From contig CADEED010000023.1 of the NCBI GenBank assembly GCA_902826225.1, positions 1 through 42,208 on the forward strand: a stretch of DNA of 42,208 nt, read 5' to 3'. This document shows positions 24,701 to 32,665 of the stretch, piece after piece; within the stretch, counting starts at the first letter, position 1, and the number at the start of each line of letters is the position of its first letter. A model generated the notes under the pieces. It searched no databases and had not been told where the DNA came from. It worked only from the letters and a program-made list of their open reading frames with translations. Both the position numbers and the translations under genes were made by a program. The DNA is from an uncultured Pseudomonadota bacterium. GTDB lineage: Bacteria > Pseudomonadota > Gammaproteobacteria > Steroidobacterales > Steroidobacteraceae.

Positions 24701-27346
24701 CGTCGGCTCGTCGAACAGGAACAGCTTGCCGCGGATCGACGGCGTGTCGTCCGCCGCAGCCTCCGCGAGGTGCCCCGCGAGCTTCAACCGCTGCGCTTCG
24801 CCACCCGACAGCGTCGGCACCGGCTGACCGAGCTTCACGTACTCCAGGCCGACGTCCACGAGCGGCTGCAGCCGGATCGCGACGCCCGAATGGCCCCTGA
24901 AGAATTCGAGCGCCTCGGTGACCGTCATGTCGAGCACGTCGGCGATGTTCCGGCGCGTGCCATCGGCGCCTTCGCGACGGATCTCGAGCGTCTCCGCGCG
25001 GTAACGCTTGCCGTCGCAATCCGGGCAGCGCAGGTAAACGTCCGAGAGGAACTGCATCTCGACGTGCTCGAAGCCGTTGCCGGAACACGTGGGGCAGCGG
25101 CCGGTGCCGGAGTTGAACGAGAACGTGCCTGGCGTGTATCCCCGGGTCTTCGCCGACGACTCGTTCGCGAACAGCTCGCGCACGACGTCGAACGCCCCGA
25201 CGTAGCTCGCGGGATTCGACCGCGTGGTGCGGCCGATCGAACTCTGGTCGATCATCACGACGTCGTCGATGAGATCCGCGCCGTCGAGTCGGTCGAACTC
25301 GCCCGGCGCCTCGCTCGGCTGTCCGAGCGCCTTGCGCAGCGCCTTGTGCAACACGTCTTCGATGAGCGTGGATTTGCCCGAGCCCGAGACGCCGGTGATG
25401 CACACCAGCCGGCGCAGCGGGAACTCCACGTCGACGTTCTTCAGGTTGTGCTCGCGCACGCCGCGCAACTTCACGGCCTTCTGCGACGGCACCATGCGCG
25501 CCTTCGGCTTCGAGTCCGCGGGCTTGGCGACGACGGGCGCCGCGCGCGGCGCGACCTGCTTCGCGCCCGAGAGGTACTGCCCGGTGAGCGAGCGCGGATT
25601 CGCGCGCACCGCCTGGGGCGTGTCGAACGCGACGATCTCGCCGCCGCGCTCGCCCGCGCCGGGGCCGAGGTCGAGCAGGCGATCGGCCGCGAGCATGATC
25701 TGCGGATCGTGCTCGACGACGACCAGTGAATTGCCCGCGTCGCGCAGACGATGCATCACCTGCGTCACCCGCTGCATGTCGCGTGGGTGCAGGCCGATCG
25801 ACGGCTCGTCGAGCACGAAGAGCGTGTTCACCAGCGAAGTGCCGAGCGCGGTGGTCAGGTTGATGCGCTGGACTTCACCGCCCGACAACGTGCGCGACTG
25901 CCTGTCCAGCGTGAGATAGCCGAGCCCGACCTCGCACAGATAGGCGAAGCGCGTGCGGACTTCCGTCAACAGCAAATCCGCGGCCTCGTCGAGCGGGGCC
26001 GGCAGCTGGAGCTGCTCGAAGAACACGCGCGACTTGTCGAGCGACATCAGCACGAGCTCGTGCACGTTCTTGCCGCCCACGCGCCAGAGCAACGCATCCG
26101 GTTTGAGCCGCGAACCGCTGCACACCGTGCACGGCGTATAAGCGCGGTAGCGCGACAGCAGCACGCGCACGTGCATCTTGTACGCCTTCGTCTCGAGCCA
26201 CTCGAAGAACCGCCTGGCGCCGTACCAGACCTTCTTCTCCCACTTTCCTTCGCCGTCGATGACCCACTTCTTCTGGTCGTCGGTGAGCGCGTACCACGGC
26301 GTATCGAGCGGGATGTCCCGCTTCTTCGCGAACTTCACGAGGTCGTCCTGGCATTCCTTGTAAGACTTCGTCTGCCAGGGTTTGACGGCGCCGCCGGAGA
26401 GCGTCTTCGATTCGTCGGGAACGACGAGGCCGTAGTCGATGCCGATGATGCGGCCGAAGCCGCGGCAGGCCTCGCAGGCACCGACCGGTGAATTGAACGA
26501 GAACAGCGACGGCACCGGGTCGCGGTAGGTGATGTCGCAGTCCGCGCAGTGGAGCTCGTTCGAGAACTTCCACGCTGCGAGCGACTTCGGTTCCCCTTCG
26601 GCGGAGGAGGGCGCGTCGTCCACGACGTGCAGATTGACGCGGCCGCGGCCCATGCGCAGCGCCGTCTCGAGCGACTCCATGACGCGGGCGCGCTCGGCCG
26701 TCCCCAGGCGCACGCGGTCCTGCACCACTTCGAGCGTGTTTCCGCTGCGCTCCAGCACGCGCGTGTAGCCCTGCGACTCGAGCAGCTGGGTGACTTCCTT
26801 TTCCTTGAAGTTCTTGGGCACGCTCACCGGAAAGCACAGGTACACGCGCGGATCGCCGGCCGCCGCCGCGCGGGCCGTGGCATCGGCGTAGATGCTCTCG
26901 GCCGAGTCGCGGCGCACGGTCTTGCCGCAGTTCCGGCAATGCAGCGTTCCTGCGCGCGCGAACAGCAGCTTCAGATGATCGTTGAGCTCCGTCATCGTGC
27001 CGACGGTCGAGCGCGAGGTGCGCACCGGATTCGTCTGATCGATGGCGATGGCCGGCGGGATGCCGTCGACGCGGTCGACGGCGGGCTTGTCCATGCGGTC
27101 GAGGAACTGGCGCGCGTACGGCGAGAACGTCTCGACATAACGGCGCTGGCCTTCCGCGTACAACGTGTCGAACACGAGCGACGACTTGCCCGAGCCCGAG
27201 ACACCCGTGACGACCACGAGCTCGCCCAGCGGAATATCGAGGCTCAGGTTCTTGAGATTGTTCTGCCGTGCGCCGTGGACGCCGATGCACGCCTGTTTTT
27301 CGGGCGACGGCTTGCGGGCTTTCGGGAGAGTGACGGCTTTGTCCAT
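21755..27346 (-). CDS. uvrA: Double-length UvrA (excinuclease ABC subunit A, tandem fused)
   Basis: 1863 residues, twice the usual UvrA. Four ABC ATPase units are present: Walker A GVSGSGKS at about residues 48-55, 654, 1027 and 1544, with signature LSGGE at about 485, 847, 1387 and 1737, and LDEP or FDEP Walker B after each. Zinc-finger CxxC pairs occur in each half (CTVCSG, CPTCSG, CPSCG, CPACEG). UvrA finds bulky DNA lesions with UvrB; the fused form may work as a single-chain dimer. The two halves differ enough to be old paralogues. Residues about 968-995, the linker between halves, are encoded by a REPIN-like repeat. Start ATG 27346 has no strong ribosome-binding site. Whether a normal uvrA exists elsewhere is unknown. 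Confidence 0.93.
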   Translation of the reverse strand: MDKAVTLPKARKPSPEKQACIGVHGARQNNLKNLSLDIPLGELVVVTGVSGSGKSSLVFDTLYAEGQRRYVETFSPYARQFLDRMDKPAVDRVDGIPPAIAIDQTNPVRTSRSTVGTMTELNDHLKLLFARAGTLHCRNCGKTVRRDSAESIYADATARAAAAGDPRVYLCFPVSVPKNFKEKEVTQLLESQGYTRVLERSGNTLEVVQDRVRLGTAERARVMESLETALRMGRGRVNLHVVDDAPSSAEGEPKSLAAWKFSNELHCADCDITYRDPVPSLFSFNSPVGACEACRGFGRIIGIDYGLVVPDESKTLSGGAVKPWQTKSYKECQDDLVKFAKKRDIPLDTPWYALTDDQKKWVIDGEGKWEKKVWYGARRFFEWLETKAYKMHVRVLLSRYRAYTPCTVCSGSRLKPDALLWRVGGKNVHELVLMSLDKSRVFFEQLQLPAPLDEAADLLLTEVRTRFAYLCEVGLGYLTLDRQSRTLSGGEVQRINLTTALGTSLVNTLFVLDEPSIGLHPRDMQRVTQVMHRLRDAGNSLVVVEHDPQIMLAADRLLDLGPGAGERGGEIVAFDTPQAVRANPRSLTGQYLSGAKQVAPRAAPVVAKPADSKPKARMVPSQKAVKLRGVREHNLKNVDVEFPLRRLVCITGVSGSGKSTLIEDVLHKALRKALGQPSEAPGEFDRLDGADLIDDVVMIDQSSIGRTTRSNPASYVGAFDVVRELFANESSAKTRGYTPGTFSFNSGTGRCPTCSGNGFEHVEMQFLSDVYLRCPDCDGKRYRAETLEIRREGADGTRRNIADVLDMTVTEALEFFRGHSGVAIRLQPLVDVGLEYVKLGQPVPTLSGGEAQRLKLAGHLAEAAADDTPSIRGKLFLFDEPTTGLHFDDVAKLLRAFRKLLKIGHSLLVIEHNLDVIRSADWIIDLGPEGGDGGGQIVVAGTPAQVESHATSHTGAALREYEKALGVGKGSDLFSATKVAEPSARRRAENRSDPFITIHNAREHNLRNIDVEIPREAFTVITGVSGSGKSTLAFDIIFNEGQRRYLESLNAYARQFVQPAAKPDVDAIYGIPPTVAIEQRTSRGGRKSTVATLTEIYHFLRLLFQKLGTQFCPTCDVPIEPQSAASIAERLLKQHRGSRITLLAPLVVARKGYYTELAKWANARGYKHLRVDGEMLTTFQWPRLNRFKEHTIELPVATMSVQKDNADSLERNLIKALDLGKGLVHVMDPDAKRPKVQVFSIKRACPSCGTSFAELDPRLFSFNSKHGWCEDCFGTGVELEDFDEEQSGEESAWVEAEGEDGGSLVCGTCDGQRLNPVALHVRFRDLNIAQLTRQAIDDTVSFVGKLRLTKRESQIARDLMAEIKSRMSFLQRVGLGYLPLDRAAPTLSGGEAQRIRLAAQLGSNLQGVCYVLDEPTIGLHPRDNRVLLDALAELAKNRNTLIVVEHDEDTIRRADHVIDLGPGAGVRGGEVVATGNVAELMKNPASVTGRFLAKPLTHAAEPRRATGAKAAQLRLEGVELHNVRRETIGIPIGRLVVVTGVSGSGKSTVARDVLYTNLKRLVTKVPGAKKPAKPPELAGVAAVRGAEYIDRVLEVDQTPIGKTPRSCPATYIGFWDSIRQIYAGTTEAKIAGYSTSRFSFNTGEGRCPACEGQGMQTIEMNFLPDVKVLCDSCRGRRFNNETLSILWRGKSIGDLLEMNIDDAVGFFAAHSSIHHALRLLQDVGLGYLTLGQPSPTLSGGEAQRIKLVTELAKVRGEDRRGPRQKAPHTLYVLDEPTVGLHMADVEKLIHVLHRLVDAGNTAVVVEHNLDVMAEADWIIDMGPEAGAGGGKVVAAGPPAAVIAKSAQSHTGAVLKEFLADRRA
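24362..24443. repeat. REPIN-like palindromic repeat, copy 2, inside uvrA
   Basis: Perfect 25-bp inverted arms (24362-24386 and 24419-24443) flank a 32-bp loop. The core AAAGGGGTCAGACCTGTTTT differs from copy 1 at few positions. On the minus strand it is read in frame as GKGSDLFSATKVAEPSARRR then AENRSDPF, joining the two UvrA halves without a stop or frameshift. Confidence 0.88.
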
Positions 27347-27474
27347 GTGGCGGGCGGAGGGCGATTACGCGGATCGAATATTGTACCGGGGCTGTCAAGC
27401 CCGGCCCTGTAAGACTTGGCTTTACCCTCGCATCGACGCCCGGTTATCTTGGGCGCCGCTTTTCCGGGGGATCC

Positions 27475-29133
27475 GTGGCACAAGAACAAAAAGGCATCGA
27501 CGCCGCGCACCGCCGCGTCATCTTCGCGTCCTCGCTCGGCACCGTGTTCGAGTGGTACGACTTCTACCTGTACGGTTCGCTCGTCACCATCATCACCAAG
27601 AAGTTCTTCTCGGGGATGAACGACACCACGGCCTTCCTGTTCGCGCTGCTGGCCTTCGCGGCGGGCTTTTTCGTACGGCCGTTCGGCGCGCTCGTGTTCG
27701 GGCGGCTGGGCGATCTCGTCGGCCGCAAGCACACCTTCCTCATCACCATCGTGATCATGGGCGCGTCGACGGCGCTCGTCGGGTGTTTGCCCACTTACGA
27801 AACGGCGGGTGTCATCGCGCCGATCATCTTCATCGTGCTGCGTCTGCTGCAGGGTCTCGCGCTCGGCGGACAGTACGGCGGAGCGGCGACCTACATCGCC
27901 GAGCACGCCCCGCCGGGGCGGCGCGGCCTCTACACGAGCTGGATCCAGACCACGGCGACACTGGGCTTCTTCCTGTCGCTGCTCGTCATCCTCGCGTGCC
28001 GCGTGTCGATGAGCCCCGAGCAGTTCGACCTGTGGGGCTGGCGCCTCCCGTTCCTGCTGTCCATCGTGCTGCTCGTGATCTCGGCGTACATCCGCCTGCA
28101 GCTGCAGGAATCCCCGGTGTTCCAGGAGATGAAGGCCGCGGGCAAACTGTCCAAGGCCCCGCTCACCGAGTCGTTCGCGAAATGGTCGAACCTCAAGATC
28201 GTGTTGCTGGCCTTGTTCGGCGCGACCGCGGGCCAGGCCGTCGTGTGGTACGGCGGCCAGTTCTACGCGCTGCTGTTCCTCGAGAAGACGCTGCAGGTCG
28301 ATCCGACGCGCGCGCAGCTCGTGATGGCGGCCGCGCTGCTCCTCGCGACGCCATTCTTCGTGGTGTTCGGCGCGCTGTCGGACAGGATCGGCCGCAAGAG
28401 GATCATCCTCACCGGCTGTCTGCTCGCGGCGCTCACGTACTTCCCGATCTTCAACGCCATCACGCAGTTCGCGAACCCGGCGCTCGATGCGGCGGTCAAG
28501 GCGTCGCCGGTGGTGGTGATCGCGGATCCCGCCGAGTGCAGTTTCCAGTTCGATCCGATCGGCAAGAAGCAGTTCACGACCGGCTGCGACCTGTTCAAGG
28601 GCGCGCTGGCGCGCATGGGCGTCTCGTACAAGAACGAAGCAGCAAAGCCGGGTGAGCTCGCGCGCGTGCGCATCGGCGAGAACACCTTCGTCACCGTGCA
28701 GGCGCAAGCCCCTGACGCATCACGCGACCTGACCGCCGCGCAGTACAAGGCGCTGCAGGACGAAGTGGCCGCGCCATTGAAGGCGAAGCTCGCCGAGGCG
28801 GGGTACCCCGCGAAGGCGGACATGGCCGCCTTCAACTACCCGGTGGTGATCCTGCTGCTCACACTCCTCGTCATCTACGTGACGATGGTGTACGGCCCGA
28901 TCGCCGCGTGGCTGGTCGAGCTCTTCCCCGTGCAGATCCGTTACACGTCGATGTCGCTGCCCTATCACATCGGCAACGGCTGGTTCGGCGGGTTCCTGCC
29001 GGTGACCTCGTTCGCCATCGTGGCGGCCACCGGCAACATCTACAACGGCCTGTGGTATCCGATCGTCGTCGCGGCGGTGACGGTCGTCATCGGCGCGCTG
29101 TTCCTGCGCGAAACCAAGGATTCGCCCGCCTGA
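27475..29133 (+). CDS. MFS transporter of the metabolite:H+ symporter (MHS) family
   Basis: 552 residues from GTG 27475, preceded by GGGGGA. The MHS hallmarks are clear: SSLGTVFEWYDFYLYGSL in helix 1, FGRLGDLVGRKHTFL between helices 2 and 3, RLLQGLALGGQYGGAATYIAEHAP, and GALSDRIGRKRIILTG between helices 8 and 9. It should import a carboxylate or similar metabolite with protons at the inner membrane; the substrate cannot be told. A soluble insert of about 110 residues (from about 340 to 455) follows helix 10, enlarging it beyond the usual 430-450. It is divergent from the double-length uvrA. Confidence 0.93.
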   Translation: MAQEQKGIDAAHRRVIFASSLGTVFEWYDFYLYGSLVTIITKKFFSGMNDTTAFLFALLAFAAGFFVRPFGALVFGRLGDLVGRKHTFLITIVIMGASTALVGCLPTYETAGVIAPIIFIVLRLLQGLALGGQYGGAATYIAEHAPPGRRGLYTSWIQTTATLGFFLSLLVILACRVSMSPEQFDLWGWRLPFLLSIVLLVISAYIRLQLQESPVFQEMKAAGKLSKAPLTESFAKWSNLKIVLLALFGATAGQAVVWYGGQFYALLFLEKTLQVDPTRAQLVMAAALLLATPFFVVFGALSDRIGRKRIILTGCLLAALTYFPIFNAITQFANPALDAAVKASPVVVIADPAECSFQFDPIGKKQFTTGCDLFKGALARMGVSYKNEAAKPGELARVRIGENTFVTVQAQAPDASRDLTAAQYKALQDEVAAPLKAKLAEAGYPAKADMAAFNYPVVILLLTLLVIYVTMVYGPIAAWLVELFPVQIRYTSMSLPYHIGNGWFGGFLPVTSFAIVAATGNIYNGLWYPIVVAAVTVVIGALFLRETKDSPA

Positions 29134-29142
29134 TCGCCGGCG

Positions 29143-29721
29143 TCAGTTGATGACGCCGCAGGCGATGCGGGCGCCCGAATCTCCCGATGGCTGCGTCTTG
29201 TAGTCGTCGGCCTTCTGGTGCACGACGATGGCCTTGCCGTGCACGTTTTCGGCCTGGCCGCTCACGAGCGAAACGCCCGTGACGCTCACGTCCACGGTGG
29301 CCGCGCCCTGCGCATCGGCCTTCAGATTGAGCATGTCGCCGGCGTGATGCTCGGCGCCCGCGGGATCGCCGTGCGGAGAGCTCGTCGGGTTGAAATGCCC
29401 GCCCGCGCTGCTCGCGTCCGGCGCGCTGCAATCGCCTTTCTCGTGGATGTGGAAGCCGAACTCGCCATTCGGCGGCAGTCCCTGCAGCGAGCCGCTCACG
29501 CGGACCGCATTGGACTCGGCGACGAGGTCGAGCGTGCCGGCCGCCGTATTGCCCTGGGTGGGCGCCAGTTGCGCCGTGGCGCGGGCGGGCGGCGGGACGT
29601 CCGCCGCCGCGGGCGCGGCCGCCGCGGTGTCGGCGGATTTCGCGCCGTCGTCACGCTTCCCGCAGGCGGCGAGAAGCGCGACGGCGCACAGGGTCACGGC
29701 ACAGCCGGTGGTCGTGCGCAT
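29143..29721 (-). CDS. sodC: Periplasmic Cu/Zn superoxide dismutase lipoprotein
   Basis: 192 residues. A lipoprotein signal ends in LLAAC (Cys20), followed by a Ala/Pro linker. The SodC domain has all metal ligands: FGFHIHEKGDC (Cu), GGHFNP and HHAGDM (Zn/bridge), and the late VHGKAIVVHQK Cu ligand. The disulfide cysteines (GDCSAP, IACGVI) and the active-site Arg (SGARIACG) are present. It converts superoxide to peroxide in the periplasm, anchored to a membrane. It starts 9 bp after the Pro-rich lipoprotein stop, so the two are probably one operon. Confidence 0.95.
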   Translation of the reverse strand: MRTTTGCAVTLCAVALLAACGKRDDGAKSADTAAAAPAAADVPPPARATAQLAPTQGNTAAGTLDLVAESNAVRVSGSLQGLPPNGEFGFHIHEKGDCSAPDASSAGGHFNPTSSPHGDPAGAEHHAGDMLNLKADAQGAATVDVSVTGVSLVSGQAENVHGKAIVVHQKADDYKTQPSGDSGARIACGVIN

Positions 29722-29730
29722 GTAGTTAGC

Positions 29731-29988
29731 TCACTGGCCGCTGGGCGGGGGTGGGGTGGTGCCATCCGCGGGCGGCGGCGTGCTGGAGTCGGCGGGCGGC
29801 ATCGAGCCATCGGCCGGCGGCGGCGTGGTGGTATCGGCCGGCGGCGGCATCGCGCTCGTGTCCGCGGGCGGGGGTGCCGTCTCGGTGGCCGGCGCGGTCG
29901 AAGTATCGCTCTTCGGTTCTTCCCGGGGTCCGCAGGCGGCCAACAGCGCCGCGGCGGCGCACAAGGGGATTAGTAGTTTCGCGTTCAT
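29731..29988 (-). CDS. Small Pro-rich lipoprotein upstream of sodC
   Basis: 85 residues. A lipoprotein signal ends in LLAAC (Cys19). The mature part is nearly all low complexity with repeated PPPAD, TTPPPAD and MPPAD units, ending PPPPSGQ. AGGAGA lies 4 bp before the ATG, a strong ribosome-binding site. It is the first gene of a two-gene run with sodC. Such tails may span the peptidoglycan or be spacers; no family is recognised. Repeats make length variation likely. Confidence 0.8.
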   Translation of the reverse strand: MNAKLLIPLCAAAALLAACGPREEPKSDTSTAPATETAPPPADTSAMPPPADTTTPPPADGSMPPADSSTPPPADGTTPPPPSGQ

Positions 29989-30264
29989 GTCGTCTCCTGA
30001 AATCGGGTACGTCGCGCACCCTACGCGGAAGACCGCCGCAGGACAGTCAGCAACCCCTCTCATCGGCGGTTGCGTTGTCTGACCCCATGCCCGTCTTTCG
30101 CACCCCCGCCGGCCCGCAACGCTCAGGCGTTGCAAGGAAACATCTGCTCATTCCCCGGCGATCCGACCGGCTGGCGGACCACCGCGCCATTTCCGCTACA
30201 CTGCCGATCACCAGTGACCCGGGAGGGGGATGGTCGCAACGGTCCCCGGGGTTGCTCATGAACC

Positions 30265-30274
30265 AAAGGAGAGG
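30265..30274 (+). promoter_or_regulatory. Ribosome-binding site deciding the start of the TonB-dependent receptor
   Basis: AAAGGAGAGG lies just before ATG 30279, whereas ATG 30258 in the same frame has none. The shorter start also gives a clean signal peptide. Confidence 0.75.
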
Positions 30275-30278
30275 TCGC

Positions 30279-32663
30279 ATGAAATCTTGGATCGTGCGCG
30301 GCAGTGCCGCGGCTTGCTTCCTGACCCCGCTCGCCATCCAGGCCCAGACGCAGGCCGCCTCGGACGACGACATCAACGAAGAGATCATCGTCACCGCGCA
30401 GAAGCGCGCCACTTCGCTGCAGGACGTGCCGTTCTCCGTCGCTGCGCTGACGGCGGAAAGCATCGAGGAATCCGGCGCCACCAACATCGTCGAGCTCGCG
30501 CGCAACGTACCCGGTCTCGCGATCACCGATCTCGGCCCCGGCCAGAGCCAGGTGGCGATCCGCGGCATCAGCGCCGGCCAGGTCGTGCGCGACCAGCCGG
30601 GCGCGAAGGAATCCGTCGGCATCTATCTCGACGAGTCGCCCATCTCCGTGGCGCTGTTCACGCCGGATCTCGACCTCTACGACCTCGACCGCGTCGAAGT
30701 GCTGCGCGGTCCGCAGGGCACGCTGTTCGGCGCCGGTTCATCCTCGGGCACGGTGCGGTACATCACCGCGCAGCCGAACGTCGGCGAATTTGGCGGCTCG
30801 GTCGACCTCACGGTGCTGAGCGCCGTCGACGGTGAAGAAGGCGGCACCCTGCGAGGCGCCGTCAACGTGCCGCTGGGCGAAAGCGCCGCGATGCGCGCCG
30901 TCGGCTACCACAGCGAGCTCCCGGGGTTCATCGACTCGAAGTACCCGGGGCGCGCGACTCTCGAAGACGTGAACAGCGGCACGCGCACGGGCGGCCGCCT
31001 CGCGTTCCGGTTCGAGCCGAGCGAGAGCTTCGCGATCACGCCGCGCATCGTCTACCAGAAGCTGGAGACGGACGGCTATCCGCGCGTCGACATCTACAAC
31101 ATCCTCGGCAACACGTTTACGACGACCGAGCCGCGCGTCGATCCGGGCGCGCGCGGGCAGGTGACGCAGCTGCGCGAGGGACTCGAAGACGAGTTCATGA
31201 TGGCGGACCTCAAGCTCGAGTTCAGCATCGGCGACAGCCTCGGCCTCACGAGCGTCTCGACCTACATCGACCGCGAGGTCACGGTGGTTCGCGACGCGAG
31301 CCAGCTCACGGGCAGCGTGACGAAGGACATCGGCGGCACCGACGCGCAGGCGCGCTTCGACTCCACGCTGCTCGACGTCACGGACCTGCAGGTGCTGAGC
31401 CAGGAACTGCGCCTCGGCTCTGCGGGCGAAGGCCCCTTCCAGTGGCTGGTGGGCGCGTTCTACCAGGAGATGGAGCGCGACTACGGCCAGACGCTGCCGA
31501 CGCCGGGCTACGACGCCTTCGTCGGCGCGCCGGGCTCGACGTTCTCCGCGCCGGCCGACACGCCTTTCTACTCGCGCATCTCGTACGAGTTCAGCCAGTT
31601 CGCGGCGTTCGGCGAAGCCACCTACCGCTTCAATCCGAAGTGGGCCGTGACCGGCGGCCTCCGCTACTACGACTTCGAAGAAGACCGTCTGCTCACGTTC
31701 GCCGGCGTTTTCGTCGATCCGAACATCTTCATCGACGAACCCGGTTCGACGAGCTCCGACGGCTTCTCGCCGCGGGTGATCGTCTCGTTCGACGCCACCG
31801 ACGACGTGCAGTTCAACGCACAGGTGTCGAAGGGCTTCCGACTGGGCGGCATCAACGACCCGCTGAACCTGGGCCTGTGCACACCCGCGGACGCCGCGCT
31901 GTTCGGTGGCAACCCGGGCTTCGACGACGAGAAGACGACCAACTACGAGATCGGCGCCAAGACGCGGTTCGCGGATGGCCGCGTCACGCTCAACGCCGCG
32001 GTGTTCATGACGGACATCGACGGACTGCAGGTGGTCGGCGACGCAGGATCGTGCTCGTCGCGCATCATCCTCAACGCGCAGGCCGAGTCGAAGGGCGCCG
32101 AGCTCGAGCTATTCGTGCGGCCGGACGAGCACTGGGACTTCGGCATCTCCGGCACGTACGCCGACGCGGAGATCACCGAAGACTACCGCCCGGGCATCGT
32201 CCTGGCCGGCATCCGCAAGGGCAATCGCCTGCCGACGGCTCCCAAGTTCCAGGCATCGGCGACGGCCGGCTACACGTTCACGCTGTCGGACAGCCTCGAG
32301 AGCTTCTTCCGGCTGACCTTCCAGCACGTGGGCTCGTCGTTCACGCAGCTCGCGGACCAGGAAGCCGGCTTCGGCCTGATCCACTTCCCGCCGAACGCCG
32401 ACGGCTCGGCGCGGTTGATCCAGCTCGGCGGAGTTCCCGCGAGCACGACGGTCAACTTCGACCCGGAGCTGCCGTCGTACGACCTCGCCAATATTCGCTG
32501 GGGCGTGCGCAGCGACCGATGGGAAGCCGCGGTGTTCGTCAACAACCTGTGGGACGAGAAGGCCTACCTCTCGGTCGACCGCGAGCGCGGCCGCAGTGCT
32601 CGCGTGGGGTATCTCACGAACCCGCCGCGGACCTACGGCGTCAACTTCCACATGAACTTCTGA
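30279..32663 (+). CDS. TonB-dependent outer-membrane receptor
   Basis: 794 residues. Signal peptide to about residue 26, TonB box EEIIVTAQ at about 34-41, plug domain (about 45-165: DVPFSVAALTAESIEESGAT, IRGISAG, RVEVLRGPQGTLFGAGSSSGTVRYIT) and a beta-barrel to the C-terminal aromatic FHMNF. It takes up a large or scarce substrate across the outer membrane with TonB energy. The sequence is of the type often found beside polymer-degradation or xenobiotic genes rather than siderophore genes. It ends 2 bp before the exported hairpin-protein gene, so the two are probably co-transcribed and share a substrate. Confidence 0.94.
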   Translation: MKSWIVRGSAAACFLTPLAIQAQTQAASDDDINEEIIVTAQKRATSLQDVPFSVAALTAESIEESGATNIVELARNVPGLAITDLGPGQSQVAIRGISAGQVVRDQPGAKESVGIYLDESPISVALFTPDLDLYDLDRVEVLRGPQGTLFGAGSSSGTVRYITAQPNVGEFGGSVDLTVLSAVDGEEGGTLRGAVNVPLGESAAMRAVGYHSELPGFIDSKYPGRATLEDVNSGTRTGGRLAFRFEPSESFAITPRIVYQKLETDGYPRVDIYNILGNTFTTTEPRVDPGARGQVTQLREGLEDEFMMADLKLEFSIGDSLGLTSVSTYIDREVTVVRDASQLTGSVTKDIGGTDAQARFDSTLLDVTDLQVLSQELRLGSAGEGPFQWLVGAFYQEMERDYGQTLPTPGYDAFVGAPGSTFSAPADTPFYSRISYEFSQFAAFGEATYRFNPKWAVTGGLRYYDFEEDRLLTFAGVFVDPNIFIDEPGSTSSDGFSPRVIVSFDATDDVQFNAQVSKGFRLGGINDPLNLGLCTPADAALFGGNPGFDDEKTTNYEIGAKTRFADGRVTLNAAVFMTDIDGLQVVGDAGSCSSRIILNAQAESKGAELELFVRPDEHWDFGISGTYADAEITEDYRPGIVLAGIRKGNRLPTAPKFQASATAGYTFTLSDSLESFFRLTFQHVGSSFTQLADQEAGFGLIHFPPNADGSARLIQLGGVPASTTVNFDPELPSYDLANIRWGVRSDRWEAAVFVNNLWDEKAYLSVDRERGRSARVGYLTNPPRTYGVNFHMNF

Positions 32664-32665
32664 TA

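Noticed and set aside
27380..27398. TTGACA (27393-27398) and TACAAT (27380-27385) on the minus strand before uvrA
   Set aside because: They are only 7 bp apart, so they cannot form one sigma-70 promoter, and no well-placed partner exists for either; no LexA-like box was found either.
30077..30086. GTCTGACCCC half of the palindromic repeat
   Set aside because: No inverted partner nearby; likely a chance match or too degraded to call a repeat copy.
31442..32665. Extension of the exported hairpin-protein frame back into the TonB receptor gene
   Set aside because: This part reads as a low-quality Arg-rich frame; the receptor frame is clearly real and a signal peptide begins after GTG 32666.
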